Shown: positions 1-9,640, counted from the first letter of the stretch. The stretch is 52,571 nucleotides of DNA from Bradyrhizobium sp. (GCF_027451485.1 NZ_DAIDJE010000094.1:1-52571), one strand, 5' to 3'. A program made the numbers and translations. Notes: generated from the sequence alone by a model not told the origin.

Positions 1-125
1 CGACGCAGAAGCTCTATGACCTGTTCTGGGGCATTCACAACATGAAGGAACAGACGCCCGACGCAGTCGTCGCGCTTGCCGCCGAGCACAACATCCACTT
101 CCTGCCCCCGCCGCCGGGAGCGTGA
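1..125 (+). CDS. 3' end of an unidentified protein (partial)
   Basis: An open frame enters from the left edge and stops with TGA at 123-125. It gives about 40 C-terminal residues beginning TQKLYDLFWG and ending in a proline run (LPPPPGA). Most of the gene is outside the window. I do not recognise the family. It is followed by a GC-rich repeat and faces the convergent flavin monooxygenase. Confidence 0.55.
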   Translation, partial: TQKLYDLFWGIHNMKEQTPDAVVALAAEHNIHFLPPPPGA

Positions 126-165
126 TCTCACTCCTCTAGCGGGCTGAGGGTTAGGGGTGAGGGAA
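126..165. repeat. REP-like GC-rich intergenic element
   Basis: The stretch reads on one strand as a run of the type CTCACnCCT...CTAGCGGGCTGAGGGTTAGGGGTGAGGG, an inverted C/T-rich then G/A-rich arrangement. It resembles the element at 21710-21742. Such hairpins recur between genes in Bradyrhizobium and relatives. Here it sits between the 3' ends of two convergent genes, where it could serve as a transcription stop. A degenerate relative lies near 1545-1590. Confidence 0.4.
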
Positions 166-271
166 TTTTCCGTAGATCGAAGCTCGCGGAGATTCTCCCA
201 CACCCAAGCCTTGACCTCTCCTCTCAAGCGAGGCGGAGGTGCCAGCGAACAAGCGCCCTCCTCGCAGCAAG

Positions 272-1522
272 CTAGCCCCGCACCGCCGCCAATCCCGGCA
301 CAGCGGCGAAGCCCGCCTTGCTGGCATAGCCGCGCACGATGGCTTCGCGCTGGGAGTAGCTCAGCACCTTGTCGATATCGGTAAAGCCGTCCGGCGCGAG
401 CTGCTCGACTGCGTCGATCACGCCCTCCGGCCCGCCGCGGCGGTTTGAGCGCACGATCTCGGCCGTCATGGGCAGGCGCTTCTGCTCGTAGGCGACCAGC
501 GCCTGACGCGGATGTTCGGATCGCACGAGCAGATCGGCAAGACAGCGCGCATCCAGAATAGCCTGCGAAGCGCCGTTCGAGCCGACCGGATACATCGGAT
601 GCGCGGCGTCGCCGAGCAGCGTGACGCGTCCGCTTGACCAGTACGGCAAGGGATCGCGGTCGCAGGTCGGATATTCGTAAAACTCCGGCGTTGCCGAAAT
701 CAGACTGGCGACGTCGATGTGCGGCACCGAAAACCGGGCCACGTGCGGCATCAGCTCTTCGCGCCGGCCCGGACGCGACCAGTCTTCGCGGCGCGGCGGC
801 GGCGAGCTGCCGTCACCGATCTTGACCAGCACTGCCCAGTTCGTCAGCCGGTTGGACGGGCTGGAGCCCTGCGCGATCGGGTAGACCACGACCTTGGCAT
901 TGAGGCCGCCCGCGACGATCATCGAGCGGCCGGTCAAAAACATCGGCCAGTCGCGCGCGCCGCGCCACAGCATCAGCCCGTTCCAGCACGGCGGACCTTC
1001 GTTCGGAAACAGCGTCTCGCGCACGCGCGAATGAATGCCGTCGGCGCCGATCAGGATGTCGCCGCGCACGGTCTTGATATGATGACCTGAGCGATCGAAG
1101 AAGTGTGCGGTCACGCCGCCCTCGTCTTGGGTGAACGCGCCGAGGCGATGACCGGTGTGAATGGATTCCTTGCCGAGCCGTTCCTCGACCGCGCGATGGA
1201 TGACGCTTTGCAGGCGTCCGCGATGGATCGAAAATTGCGGCACGTCGTGGCCGGCGTCGACGCCGCGCGTGTCGCGCCAGACCTCCTGGCCGTGACGGTT
1301 GAGATAATAAAGCACGTCGGTGCGGATCGAGACGTCGTCGAGCTTCTGCAACAGGCCGAGCTGGGCGAGTTCGCGGATCGCGTGCGGCAGCGTGTTGATG
1401 CCGACGCCGAGTTCGCGGATGGTGTCCGCCTGCTCGAACAGCTCGCAGCCGATGCCGCGCGCGGTCAGCATCAAGGCCGTGGTCAGACCACCGATACCGC
1501 CGCCGACGATAATCGCTTTCAT
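272..1522 (-). CDS. FAD-dependent aromatic monooxygenase (PhzS/salicylate-hydroxylase-like)
   Basis: A 416-residue class A flavoprotein monooxygenase. The N-terminal Rossmann motif IIVGGGIGGLTTAL binds FAD. The middle carries the conserved GADG segment (LIGADGIHSRVR), and the C-terminal third has the second FAD motif (VTLLGDAAHPMYPVGSNG). Family members use NAD(P)H and O2 to hydroxylate aromatic rings. The segment around GLMLWRGARDW resembles the PhzS-like group often annotated only as flavin-dependent oxidoreductase. The start is taken at ATG 1522, because GGAG lies 9 nt upstream and the Rossmann fold begins right there; an open frame continues about 33 codons further upstream but looks non-coding. 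It lies 85 bp downstream of the salicylyl-CoA hydroxylase gene on the same strand, so co-transcription is plausible. The substrate is not deducible. Confidence 0.85.
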   Translation of the reverse strand: MKAIIVGGGIGGLTTALMLTARGIGCELFEQADTIRELGVGINTLPHAIRELAQLGLLQKLDDVSIRTDVLYYLNRHGQEVWRDTRGVDAGHDVPQFSIHRGRLQSVIHRAVEERLGKESIHTGHRLGAFTQDEGGVTAHFFDRSGHHIKTVRGDILIGADGIHSRVRETLFPNEGPPCWNGLMLWRGARDWPMFLTGRSMIVAGGLNAKVVVYPIAQGSSPSNRLTNWAVLVKIGDGSSPPPRREDWSRPGRREELMPHVARFSVPHIDVASLISATPEFYEYPTCDRDPLPYWSSGRVTLLGDAAHPMYPVGSNGASQAILDARCLADLLVRSEHPRQALVAYEQKRLPMTAEIVRSNRRGGPEGVIDAVEQLAPDGFTDIDKVLSYSQREAIVRGYASKAGFAAVPGLAAVRG

Positions 1523-1607
1523 CGCCTTAACTCCACGCAACCCGACTCGCCTCTCACCCTGCCCGCCAAGCGCGGGGCGCGAGGGCCGACCCAGCGTGCC
1601 ATCCGGC

Positions 1608-3959
1608 CTATTCGGCCGCAAGCGGCTTTGTGGCCTCCGCCTTCAGCTCGGCGCGGGTCTTCGGCTTAGCCTTAATTTTAAGCTCTTCCAGGTCCTGCCG
1701 GTCCCTGACGCTGTTGCGGAAAATCTGCTCCTTGCCGGGCAGGTATTGCGGCGGGCAGAAGACATCGTCGGCGCCGTACCAGGCGGCAGCCTTCATCGTA
1801 AAGCCGGGGTCGACCAGATGCGGGCGGCCGAGCGCCACAAGGTCCGCCCGGCCGGCGGCCAGAATGGTGTTAACCTGGTCCGCGGTCGTGATGTTGCCGA
1901 CGCACATCGTCGCGACGCCGGCTTCGTTACGGACCTGATCGGAAAAAGGCGTCTGGAACATGCGGCCGTAGACCGGCTGCGCGTCGCGCACGGTCTGTCC
2001 CGTCGAGACGTCGACGAGATCCACCCCGGCCTCGGCAAAGGCGCGCGCGATCTTCACCGCGTCGTCGCCGGTGATGCCCCCCTCAGCCCAGTCGGTCGCA
2101 GAAATGCGCACCGACATCGGCTTGTGCGCGGGCCAGGCCGAGCGCAGCGCTTCGAATATTTCCAGCGGATAGCGCAGACGATTTTCCAGCGAGCCGCCGT
2201 ACTGGTCGGTGCGCCGATTGGTCAGCGGCGAGATGAAACTCGCGAGCAGGTACCCGTGGGCGCAGTGCAGTTCCAGCATGTCGAAGCCGCACCTTTCACC
2301 GCGCTCCGCGGCTGCGACGAACTCGGCCTTCACACGGTCCATTGCGGCGCGGTCCATCTCGCGCGGGACCTGGCTGTCATGGAAGTATGGCACCGGGGAC
2401 GCCGAGATCACGTCCCAGGCGCCTTCCTCCAGCGGACGATCGATGCCGTCCCACATCAATTTCGTGGCGCCCTTGCGGCCGGCATGGCCAAGCTGGAGAC
2501 AGATTTTTGCAGCGGAATTGGCATGGACGAAATCGACGACGCGCCACCACGCCTTCTCCTGCTCGTCATTCCACAGACCGGCACATCCCGGCGTGATCCT
2601 TGCATCGCGTCCGACGCATGTCATCTCGGTGAAGATCAGGCCGGCGCCGCCCATCGCGCGCGAGCCGTAATGCACGAGGTGGAAATCCTGCGGCACACCT
2701 TCTTTTGCCGAATACATGCACATCGGCGACACCACCGCGCGGTTGGCAAGCTGCATCTCGCGCAGGCGGAACGGCTGGAACATCGGCGCGCGGGGCTTTT
2801 CGACATCGACGTCAAAGCCAAGATTGCGCACGTGGCGCGCAAAGGCCTTGTCGACCTCGCCGACAAAGTCCGGCGCGCGCAGCGTGAGATTGTCGTAGGT
2901 GATCGCCTTCGCCCGCGTCATCACGCCAAAGGCAAATTGCACAGGATCGAACTCCAAGAAGCGATCGAGATGCTCGAACCAGACGAGTGAAACGTCGGCG
3001 GCATGCTGGGTCTTCTCGACCTCCTCGCGGCGGCCCTGCTCGTAAAGAGCCAGCGCGCCCTGAACTGTCGGCGCGTCGCGCATGGCGTCGGCGAGCGCGA
3101 TCGCGTCTTCCATCGCAAGCTTGGTGCCTGAGCCGATCGAAAAATGTGCGGTCGCCTTGGCGTCGCCAAGCAAGACCATGTTGTCCTTGACCCAGCGCTG
3201 GCTGCGGATCATCGGAAAATTCCGCCACATCGAGCGGTTGGTGAGCAGAGGGTGCCCCTCAAGGAACCAGCCGAAGATTTCCGCCATGCGATCGGCCGAT
3301 TGCTTCTCGTCCAGCCCTGTCAGACCGGCGCGTTTGAAGGTATCGGGATCGGTCTCGAAGATCCAGGTCGAGCGTCCGGCCTCGTATTGGTAGGCATGGG
3401 CGATGAACGGCCCCCACTCGGTCTCCTGGAAGATGAAGGTGAAGGCGTCGAGCGGCCGGGTCGAGCCCATCCAGGCAAACACGTTGGAGCGAAGGTCCAC
3501 TTCCGGCTGGAAATAGGCAGCATGTTTTTCGCGGAATCGGCTGTTGATGCCATCCGCCAGCACGATGAGGTCGGCGTCGGCGAAACGCGCCTCGTCGTCG
3601 ATCTCGGTCTCGAAGATCAGCTTCACGCCGAGTTCGCGCGCTCGGCCCTGAAGGATCAACAGCAGTTGGCGACGCGAGCAGCCGCAAAAGCCGTTGCCCC
3701 CGACGCGATGCACCGTGCCACGGAAATGCACGGCGATGTCGTCCCAATAGGCGAATTCCTGCGTGATCCAACGGTAGCTCGATGGATCGTGCTTTTCGAA
3801 ATTGTCGAGGGTCGCGTCGGAAAACACCACGCCGAAGCCGAAGGTGTCATCGGCGCGGTTGCGTTCATAGACCGTGATGTCGGCCGCGGGACGCTGCTTT
3901 TTCAGCAGGATCGCCGAATAGAGACCAGCCGGTCCACCGCCGATGATCGCGACCTTCAT
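1608..3959 (-). CDS. Bifunctional salicylyl-CoA 5-hydroxylase / old-yellow-enzyme oxidoreductase
   Basis: A 783-residue fusion. Residues about 1-390 are a flavin hydroxylase ([14 protein letters not shown] at the N-terminus, [21 protein letters not shown] second FAD motif). Residues about 395-760 are an FMN-binding OYE barrel with landmarks [48 protein letters not shown] and LGRPHLVDP. The layout matches 2-aminobenzoyl-CoA monooxygenase/reductase and the proteins annotated as bifunctional salicylyl-CoA 5-hydroxylase in Bradyrhizobium. The expected reaction is 5-hydroxylation of salicylyl-CoA (or dearomatisation of anthraniloyl-CoA) in the cytoplasm. The start ATG 3959 is preceded by GAGG 5 nt away. 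It has its own upstream palindrome at 3990-4010 and sits downstream of the hydratase and dehydrogenase genes on the same strand. Salicylyl-CoA versus anthraniloyl-CoA cannot be separated by eye. Confidence 0.9.
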   Translation of the reverse strand: MKVAIIGGGPAGLYSAILLKKQRPAADITVYERNRADDTFGFGVVFSDATLDNFEKHDPSSYRWITQEFAYWDDIAVHFRGTVHRVGGNGFCGCSRRQLLLILQGRARELGVKLIFETEIDDEARFADADLIVLADGINSRFREKHAAYFQPEVDLRSNVFAWMGSTRPLDAFTFIFQETEWGPFIAHAYQYEAGRSTWIFETDPDTFKRAGLTGLDEKQSADRMAEIFGWFLEGHPLLTNRSMWRNFPMIRSQRWVKDNMVLLGDAKATAHFSIGSGTKLAMEDAIALADAMRDAPTVQGALALYEQGRREEVEKTQHAADVSLVWFEHLDRFLEFDPVQFAFGVMTRAKAITYDNLTLRAPDFVGEVDKAFARHVRNLGFDVDVEKPRAPMFQPFRLREMQLANRAVVSPMCMYSAKEGVPQDFHLVHYGSRAMGGAGLIFTEMTCVGRDARITPGCAGLWNDEQEKAWWRVVDFVHANSAAKICLQLGHAGRKGATKLMWDGIDRPLEEGAWDVISASPVPYFHDSQVPREMDRAAMDRVKAEFVAAAERGERCGFDMLELHCAHGYLLASFISPLTNRRTDQYGGSLENRLRYPLEIFEALRSAWPAHKPMSVRISATDWAEGGITGDDAVKIARAFAEAGVDLVDVSTGQTVRDAQPVYGRMFQTPFSDQVRNEAGVATMCVGNITTADQVNTILAAGRADLVALGRPHLVDPGFTMKAAAWYGADDVFCPPQYLPGKEQIFRNSVRDRQDLEELKIKAKPKTRAELKAEATKPLAAE

Positions 3960-3989
3960 GGGAACCTCATCCGCGCTTCGAAAGCAGAA

Positions 3990-4010
3990 ATTATTTTAAA
4001 CCTAAAATAT
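3990..4010 (-). promoter_or_regulatory. AT-rich palindromic operator upstream of the salicylyl-CoA hydroxylase
   Basis: The sequence ATTATTTTAAACCTAAAATAT is a near-perfect inverted repeat (ATATTTTA / TAAAATAAT arms) in an otherwise GC-rich neighbourhood. It lies 31-51 bp upstream of the ATG at 3959. Its TATTTTAAAC half recurs at 5843-5863. Size and symmetry suit a MarR-type repressor site, but no MarR gene is in the window, so the regulator is unknown. Confidence 0.55.
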
Positions 4011-4065
4011 CTCGACGGCAAGCGTCTTGCGCTGGTGCCGCTTAGCGCAAAAAATCCGTCCGTCT

Positions 4066-4152
4066 CGTCTTGGCCGGATCTCGTCCGGCCGTCCACGCCT
4101 TTTGGCTTCGATAAATAAGGACGTGGATGCCGGCACCAGGCCGGGCATGACC
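4066..4152. repeat. Dispersed intergenic palindromic repeat (GGCCGG..CCGGGC family)
   Basis: The left part reads CTTGGCCGGATCTCGTCCGG followed by CCGTCCACGCC. The right part (4119-4152) reads GGACGTGGATGCCGGC then ACCAGGCCGGGCATGACC. The outer arms pair with each other and each contains a smaller hairpin, so the whole could fold as a long stem. A related element sits at 45700-45787. It lies between the hydratase stop and the operator of the next gene and probably separates the two transcription units. Confidence 0.55.
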
Positions 4153-4189
4153 GCCGACGTTCGAGGCGTCGAGCCGGAATTGACTGCCT

Positions 4190-5026
4190 TCAATTTCCCT
4201 TGAACACCGGTTTGGTCTTTGCGGCAAAGGCCTCGAACGCCCGAGTGAAGTCCTCGGTCGTCATGCACAGCGCCTGCGCGATCGCCTCGGCTTCGATGGC
4301 TTCCTCCACCGACATTGCCCATTCCATCGCCAGCATCCGCTTGGTCATGGTGTTGGCAAAGGTCGGCCCCGCGGCGATTTCGTTCGCGAGCGTCTGGGCC
4401 TGCGGCAGCACCTCGGAAGGCGCGACGATGCGGCTGAAGAAGCCCCAGCGTTCGCCCTCCTCCGCGCTCATGAAGCGGCCGGTGTAGAGCAGTTCGGAGG
4501 CGCGCGCCTGGCCGATGATGCGCGGCAGGATGGCACATGCGCCCATGTCGCAGCCGGCGAGCCCGACCTTGTTGAACAGGAACGCGACCTTGGCGCCGGT
4601 GGCAGCCAGCCGCATGTCGGACGCCATCGCGATGATCGCGCCCGCGCCGGCGCAGATGCCCTCGACGGCAGAGACGATCGGTTGCGGACAGGCCCGCATC
4701 GCCTTCACCAGATCGCCGGTCATGCGGGTAAAAGCAGTCAGCCCCTTGGTGTCCATCTTCACCAAAGGCCCGATGATCTCGAACACGTCGCCGCCGGAAG
4801 AAAAATTGCCGCCGGCACCGGAGACGACCACGGCCTTGACCTCATCATCGAAGGCGAGAGCGCGGAAGAAGTCGGTCAGTTCGCGGTAGCTGTCAAACGT
4901 CAACGGGTTTTTGCGCTCGGGACGATTGAGCGTCACGCCGGCGACGCTGCCTTCGACCCGCAGCAGGAAATGACGCGGCTGATATTGCGCGAGCGGAGTC
5001 GAGACGGGATTGGCTGGCTGGCTCAT
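4190..5026 (-). CDS. Enoyl-CoA hydratase/isomerase family protein
   Basis: A 278-residue crotonase-fold protein. The first oxyanion-hole region reads [15 protein letters not shown] and the second [18 protein letters not shown], the two diagnostic crotonase blocks. A further block reads [15 protein letters not shown]. The canonical catalytic Glu positions are not clearly conserved (GCDMG in the second site), so the exact reaction (hydration, isomerisation, ring hydrolysis or decarboxylation of an acyl-CoA) is open. ATG 5026 is preceded by GAGAGGAAG. The short-chain dehydrogenase stop is only 12 bp upstream, so the two are very likely one operon working on the same aromatic or alicyclic acyl-CoA. 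Confidence 0.88.
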   Translation of the reverse strand: MSQPANPVSTPLAQYQPRHFLLRVEGSVAGVTLNRPERKNPLTFDSYRELTDFFRALAFDDEVKAVVVSGAGGNFSSGGDVFEIIGPLVKMDTKGLTAFTRMTGDLVKAMRACPQPIVSAVEGICAGAGAIIAMASDMRLAATGAKVAFLFNKVGLAGCDMGACAILPRIIGQARASELLYTGRFMSAEEGERWGFFSRIVAPSEVLPQAQTLANEIAAGPTFANTMTKRMLAMEWAMSVEEAIEAEAIAQALCMTTEDFTRAFEAFAAKTKPVFKGN

Positions 5027-5038
5027 GGATGCTTCCTC

Positions 5039-5800
5039 TCAAATTTCTCCCCCGGCGACCGCAATCGCCTGACCAGTGACGGCGCTTGCGCCCTCGCCGC
5101 ACAGCCACAGCACGGCGTCGGAGACTTCCTGCGGCGAGACGAGACGGCCTTGTGGATTGTGCCTGGTCAATTCCGCCATTGCTTCCGCGTGGTCGCGCCC
5201 GGTTCTTTTCTTGATGGTGTCGATAGAGCCTGCGACCAGATCGGTATCGGTAAAACCGGGACAGACGGCATTCACGGTGATGCGCGTCGAGGCCAATTCA
5301 AGTGCCAGCGAGCGAACGAGGCCGATCGCCGCATGCTTGGCCGCTGCATAGGCGCTGACGTAAGGGTAGCCCTTGAGGCCAGCCGTCGAGGCAATCACGA
5401 CGATGCGGCCAAAGGGCTGCTTCCGCATCGACGGCAGCGCCGCCTGGATGCTGTTCACCACGCCCATGAAGTTAACGTCCAGCATGCGCTTGAACAGCGC
5501 CGCATCCGATTTCGCAAAAGGAGCGGACTCCGCCGCGCCCGCATTGGCGATCATGATATCGATCGGCCGGCGGGCGGCAGCCTCTTTCAGCGCTGCGACG
5601 ACGGCGGCTTGATCGGTCACGTCAGCGACCGCCGAAAATCGCGCATCGCCTCGCGCAATCAGCTCTTCGAGTGCTGCATTCTGACGGCCAAGCGCGGTGA
5701 CGACGGCGCCTGCTCTCGTCAGCGTCGCGGCGATTTCGCGGCCGATGCCGCGCGCTGCGCCGGTGACGACAGCATGTGGGGAATGCGGCAGTCCCGCCAT
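5039..5800 (-). CDS. Short-chain dehydrogenase/reductase (3-hydroxyacyl-CoA type)
   Basis: A 253-residue classical SDR. It shows the nucleotide motif TGAARGIG, the NAG motif (MIANAGAAES), the catalytic Ser in VIASTAGLKG and the YAAAKHA active-site Tyr/Lys, in the usual order and spacing. Length is typical. By its operon with the crotonase gene (12 bp apart) it probably oxidises a hydroxyacyl-CoA in the aromatic acid route. ATG 5800 has GGGAAGG upstream. An AT-rich palindrome related to the one at 3990 lies 43 bp upstream. Specificity for NAD versus NADP is not assigned. Confidence 0.88.
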   Translation of the reverse strand: MAGLPHSPHAVVTGAARGIGREIAATLTRAGAVVTALGRQNAALEELIARGDARFSAVADVTDQAAVVAALKEAAARRPIDIMIANAGAAESAPFAKSDAALFKRMLDVNFMGVVNSIQAALPSMRKQPFGRIVVIASTAGLKGYPYVSAYAAAKHAAIGLVRSLALELASTRITVNAVCPGFTDTDLVAGSIDTIKKRTGRDHAEAMAELTRHNPQGRLVSPQEVSDAVLWLCGEGASAVTGQAIAVAGGEI

Positions 5801-5842
5801 ACGCCACCTTCCCGAATGAAAAGACCACGTCGAGGACCTGGA

Positions 5843-5863
5843 TATATTTTAAACTTCAAGCTT
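5843..5863 (-). promoter_or_regulatory. AT-rich operator-like element upstream of the dehydrogenase-hydratase operon
   Basis: The sequence reads TATATTTTAAACTTCAAGCTT. It shares TATTTTAAAC and its position relative to the start codon (43-63 bp) with the palindrome at 3990-4010; the second half is less symmetric. Likely the same regulator controls both units. Confidence 0.5.
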
Positions 5864-5915
5864 TGGCAAACGAATCCGGCCGGTCGGCCCGGACCTAACG
5901 GGCAGATTCAGTCGA

Positions 5916-6803
5916 TCAATGCGCGGGGCGTGCGCCGATCGCAACAGGCACGACCACGCCCCCGCGTGGTGCCCGCGCCGGCGCGCCCGCCGTAGCGGCG
6001 GCAACGTTTGGCGTGGCAGTGCGCCATTCTTCGGCGCCCAGCCTGCCCGCGACGACGACCAGGATCGCCGCGAGCATGAGCCGCAACGCCGTCTCGGGAA
6101 CGCGGACTGCGCAATAGCTGCCGAGCGCAATCCCGGGCAGCGAGCCCATCAGCAGCACGCCCATCAATGGCCAGTCGATCGAGCCCAACGCCCAGTGACC
6201 GATGCCTGCGATCAGCGTCAACGGCACGGCGTGCGCGATGTCGGTACCGACAATGCGAGACATCGGCAATTCCGGGTACAGCAGCAACAAGGCGGTGGCC
6301 CCGACCGCGCCGGCTCCCACCGAGGAAATCGATACCAGCACGCCCAGAGCAATGCCGACGAGCACGGTGGCGCGCGCCACTGCAGCTCCGTCCAGGCTCT
6401 GCATCCGCGCCCGCAAATTTTCGGTCACGAATTTGCGGAAGATCAGCGAGAGCGCGGTCAGCATCAGCGCGAAACACAGCACCGAATTGACCAGGCTGCG
6501 TGCGGCGTCCGCCGGCAGGTCCAGGTGCCAGAGCAACAGCAATGTCAGGACACTGGCCGGGATGCTGCCGCAGGCGAGCCTTGCCACCGCGGGCCAGTGA
6601 ATGGTTCGCTCCCAACCGTGCACGGCCGCGCCACCGGCCTTGGTCGCCGAAGCGTACAACAGGTCGGTGCCGACCGCAGTGGATGGGTGAACGCCGAACA
6701 GCAGGATCAACAGCGGCGTCATCAGCGATCCGCCGCCGACGCCCGTCATGCCGACCAAGAGTCCGACGCTGAAGCCGGACGCCACGAAAACAGGATCGAT
6801 CAC
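5916..6803 (-). CDS. TauE/SafE family sulfite/organosulfonate exporter-like permease
   Basis: About 295 residues with roughly eight hydrophobic segments arranged as two repeated halves, typical of TauE/SafE (DUF81). The N-terminus carries the family's glycine-rich repeat LLVGMTGVGGGSLMTPLL and the second half its counterpart around SSVGAGAVGATALLLL. Family members move sulfite, sulfoacetate or other anions across the inner membrane; the substrate here is unknown. The start is GTG at 6803 with AGGA 6 nt upstream. The last 35 residues are Ala/Pro/Gly-rich and probably disordered. It is transcribed toward the dehydrogenase operon and is not obviously part of it. Confidence 0.85.
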   Translation of the reverse strand: MIDPVFVASGFSVGLLVGMTGVGGGSLMTPLLILLFGVHPSTAVGTDLLYASATKAGGAAVHGWERTIHWPAVARLACGSIPASVLTLLLLWHLDLPADAARSLVNSVLCFALMLTALSLIFRKFVTENLRARMQSLDGAAVARATVLVGIALGVLVSISSVGAGAVGATALLLLYPELPMSRIVGTDIAHAVPLTLIAGIGHWALGSIDWPLMGVLLMGSLPGIALGSYCAVRVPETALRLMLAAILVVVAGRLGAEEWRTATPNVAAATAGAPARAPRGGVVVPVAIGARPAH

Positions 6804-6934
6804 AGGCGTCCTGCACGTCTGGTCAGGGGCGTGCGATCACGTCCTTGCAGTCCGGCAGCCATGGTGAAAAATCCTCCTTTGTCCTAATTCGGAACTGAAC
6901 GTCCTAGGATGCCATTAGGCTCCACCTGTCAGGT

Positions 6935-6986
6935 AGGATTATATTTCTCCACACGGCAATAGCGTCCATTAAAAAAGCATAATCCT
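6935..6986 (-). promoter_or_regulatory. Inverted repeat in the permease upstream region
   Basis: AGGATTAT at 6935-6942 is mirrored by ATAATCCT at 6979-6986, and a TCCTAGGA palindrome sits at 6903-6910. The 300-base gap 6804-7103 between the permease start and the 3' end of the GGDEF-EAL gene is otherwise featureless to me, with no gene. The repeat could be a distal operator or a hairpin ending the upstream GGDEF-EAL transcript. Confidence 0.3.
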
Positions 6987-7103
6987 TCTATTCGCGGGGT
7001 TTTCGAGGGGATTCTGGCCTATCGGGCGGCCATGCCGCGATTGCGCCGACCCATCCGGGGCCGTCCTGCATGGCATGCCAGGACAGGCGACCTGCGCCGG
7101 CCG

Positions 7104-9527
7104 TCACGCGGCGGCGGCGTGAAGCGGCTGGAAGGTTGCCGGTTGCTTTTCGAGTTCAGAGGCCGTCACCGGACGGCCCAGGAGATAGCCCTGCGCAAAA
7201 TTGACACCGAGCGTCTTCAGCCCTTCGAGTTGCTCGATTGTCTCCACGCCTTCCGCCGTCACCGACATATCGAGCCCCCGCGCGAGCGTGACGACCGAGG
7301 AGATAATCGCCGAGCTCTTATAATGCGCTGACAGGTTGCCCATGAAGGACTTGTCGATCTTGATCTTGTTGAAGGGGAAGGTGGTCAGGCAGCTCAGCGA
7401 AGAATAGCCGGTGCCGAAATCGTCCAGCGCAAGCGAGACCCCGGTGCCGCTCAGCCGTTCCATGAAAGCGAGGTTTTCGGCCGCGCGCTCCAGCAGCACG
7501 GATTCGGTGATCTCGATTTCGAGCCGCTCCGGCGGCAATCCCGAATTCTTCAGCGCCGAGGCGATCACGTCGAACAGCTCCGCCTGCTTGAACTGCACCG
7601 GCGAAAGGTTGACCGAAACCCTGGTGTCAGCGGGCCAAAGCGTCGCGTCGTCGCAGGCCTGGCGAATGATCCATTCCCCGAGCGCTACGATAAGCCCGGT
7701 TTCTTCCGCGAGCGGAATGAACCGGTCCGGCGGGATCAGGCCCCGCTCCGGATGACGCCAGCGAATGAGCGCCTCGGCGCCACGCCTGCGTCCGCTCTGG
7801 ACGTCAAAATACGGCTGGTAGTGTACTTCGAACTGGCACCGCGAGATCGCGTCCCGCAAATCGCCCTCAAGGGTGTTGCGCGCATCGAGCTCGGCGGACA
7901 TGGCCTCGTCGTACACGGTGAAGCAGTTGCGGCCGGCGGATTTGGAACGGTAGAGCGCGAGGTCCGCCTTCTTCAAAAGCTGTTCGCGGTCATCGCCATG
8001 CTCGGGAGCCAGCGCGATGCCGATGCTGGTGCCGATTTCGACCTGATGCCCGGGAAGATCGAACGGCTCCGCGATCAGTTTCGAAAGCCGGCTCGCCAGA
8101 TCGATCGCATTTCCGCGCTGATCGAGATGACCTGCCTGGATGATGGCGAACTCATCGCCGCCCAGTCGGGCCAGCACGTCTTCCTTACGCAGCGCCGATC
8201 GCAAGCGGGCCGCCACCTGCCGGAGCAGCGCGTCGCCGGCAGCGTGGCCGAGCGAGTCGTTGACGTTCTTGAAGCGATCGAGGTCGAGCATCAGGACCGA
8301 GAACATGCCGGGCAGATATTGCTGATCCGTGCCGGCGTGCTTGAGCTGGTCGAGAAAGAATGCCCGGTTCGGCAATCCGGTCAGAATATCAGTCTGCGCG
8401 AGTTCGAGCACGCGGCGGTTCGCCAATGCCAGTTCGCGCGAGTTGCGGCTGGCCATGCCGAGATAGACGCAGAGGAAAATAGTGACAGCGCAGCCCGCGG
8501 TGAGCACAGTCAGAGCGCGCTCGTAACGTACGGTCAAATGACCGCCCGCGGCGGGAAAGGCCTTCACCTGCCATTTCGCATCGCCAATGCGAAGCGAGCC
8601 GGACCAGTGCGGTTCGCTCTCAAGCGCGCGCATCATGAGGGGCGCCAACGGAACGGAGGAATAATCGGCATGGACCGCCTGCTTGCCCTCAACGGCAGGC
8701 GGAAACGCGGAAAGGACGACCGCGCGAGATTCAGGGCTATCGGTCCGGATCGATGTCAGGAGTTCCCCGATATTGAACATTCCGATCACGAAACCATTCA
8801 GGTTTCGCCGGCGATCCGCGACTGTGGCGCGCGAGGTCCCTTTCACATAGACCGGTACGGCGATCAACACGCCGTGAGAGTTGCCGCGGTCGCTCTGAAA
8901 CAACTGAGTGGGAACGACCGCAACGGAATCGTTATCGCGTGCGCGTTGCAGCGTCGCCCAACGGATCGGATCGGTAGAATAATCCATCCCGTAAACACCG
9001 GAGGTCTTCGGCTCGGTCGAAAACAGGATCGGGTAGTAGAAATCCTTGTCCGGCGCGACGGAGACGATACCGCCCAACAACGATTTGAAATGGTAGCCCG
9101 GAACGCCATCGCTGACAGCGGCGCTTTCGAATTCCCCTCGTTCCTTGCGGTACACCTTCGGCAGCCAATGGACGCGAAGCACGCCCGGCTGGTGCTCGAA
9201 TAACCGGCGGCCGAACACTTCGAACTCACTGCGCGTCACTTCCTCGTTGGCGGATTCGAACAAGGTGCGCAGCGTCACCAGGCGGCCGAGATATTCGTTG
9301 ACGCCGTTCTGCATCTCGATCAGTTGGGTCGCAGCAACGCCATCGAACTCCGTCCTGATGGCGCGGCGTTCCCAGCGGGCAACCGCATAGGCGGCAGCGA
9401 TCGTCAGCAACAGGCCGGCACCTGCGGCAACCCAGACGGGTCGATGCGGCGCGGTTCGCGATGCGAACGCTTTCCTCCGTTCGACCATGTCTTCCCTGCG
9501 ATTATCGCCGGGATCTCGACCGCTCAT
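7104..9527 (-). CDS. CHASE-GGDEF-EAL membrane sensor of cyclic-di-GMP metabolism
   Basis: About 807 residues. A first TM helix (VWVAAGAGLLLTIAAAYAV) near residue 35 is followed by a periplasmic CHASE domain of about 200 residues (FGRRLFEHQPGVLRVHWLPK, YPILFSTEP) and a second TM near 335-355 (LTVLTAGCAVTIFLCVYLG). A GGDEF domain then has an intact LGGDEFA signature, and the EAL domain keeps EALIRW, DDFGTGYSSL and AEGVET. Both catalytic cores look intact, so it could make or degrade c-di-GMP in response to an external ligand. ATG 9527 is chosen because AGGGG lies 5 nt before it; an in-frame GTG at 9533 is an alternative. It is divergent from a periplasmic binding protein gene. Confidence 0.92.
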   Translation of the reverse strand: MSGRDPGDNRREDMVERRKAFASRTAPHRPVWVAAGAGLLLTIAAAYAVARWERRAIRTEFDGVAATQLIEMQNGVNEYLGRLVTLRTLFESANEEVTRSEFEVFGRRLFEHQPGVLRVHWLPKVYRKERGEFESAAVSDGVPGYHFKSLLGGIVSVAPDKDFYYPILFSTEPKTSGVYGMDYSTDPIRWATLQRARDNDSVAVVPTQLFQSDRGNSHGVLIAVPVYVKGTSRATVADRRRNLNGFVIGMFNIGELLTSIRTDSPESRAVVLSAFPPAVEGKQAVHADYSSVPLAPLMMRALESEPHWSGSLRIGDAKWQVKAFPAAGGHLTVRYERALTVLTAGCAVTIFLCVYLGMASRNSRELALANRRVLELAQTDILTGLPNRAFFLDQLKHAGTDQQYLPGMFSVLMLDLDRFKNVNDSLGHAAGDALLRQVAARLRSALRKEDVLARLGGDEFAIIQAGHLDQRGNAIDLASRLSKLIAEPFDLPGHQVEIGTSIGIALAPEHGDDREQLLKKADLALYRSKSAGRNCFTVYDEAMSAELDARNTLEGDLRDAISRCQFEVHYQPYFDVQSGRRRGAEALIRWRHPERGLIPPDRFIPLAEETGLIVALGEWIIRQACDDATLWPADTRVSVNLSPVQFKQAELFDVIASALKNSGLPPERLEIEITESVLLERAAENLAFMERLSGTGVSLALDDFGTGYSSLSCLTTFPFNKIKIDKSFMGNLSAHYKSSAIISSVVTLARGLDMSVTAEGVETIEQLEGLKTLGVNFAQGYLLGRPVTASELEKQPATFQPLHAAAA

Positions 9528-9640
9528 CTTCACCCCTGATCGGAACGGCTGACGTAGCTGCTTACCGTTATGAGGCGGATGCTGGTTAAAAACCCTGAAG
9601 CGTCAGGGGGGATAGCGCCGGTTCTGGCCGCCGTAGTTAA

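Noticed and set aside
1320..2990. 556-codon plus-strand frame opposite the salicylyl-CoA hydroxylase
   Set aside because: Shadow of the real gene; rich in Arg/Ala/His, with no domain.
4682..5995. Long open frame (437 codons) on the plus strand opposite the hydratase and dehydrogenase genes
   Set aside because: It is antisense to two clear genes, with no recognisable motif; long antisense frames are expected at this GC content.
5908..6816. 302-codon frame overlapping the TauE/SafE gene in another frame
   Set aside because: Arg-rich, non-membrane text; the TauE frame has the family motifs and the TM pattern.
7752..9203. 483-codon frame opposite the CHASE-GGDEF-EAL gene
   Set aside because: Antisense shadow with no motif and no ribosome-binding site.
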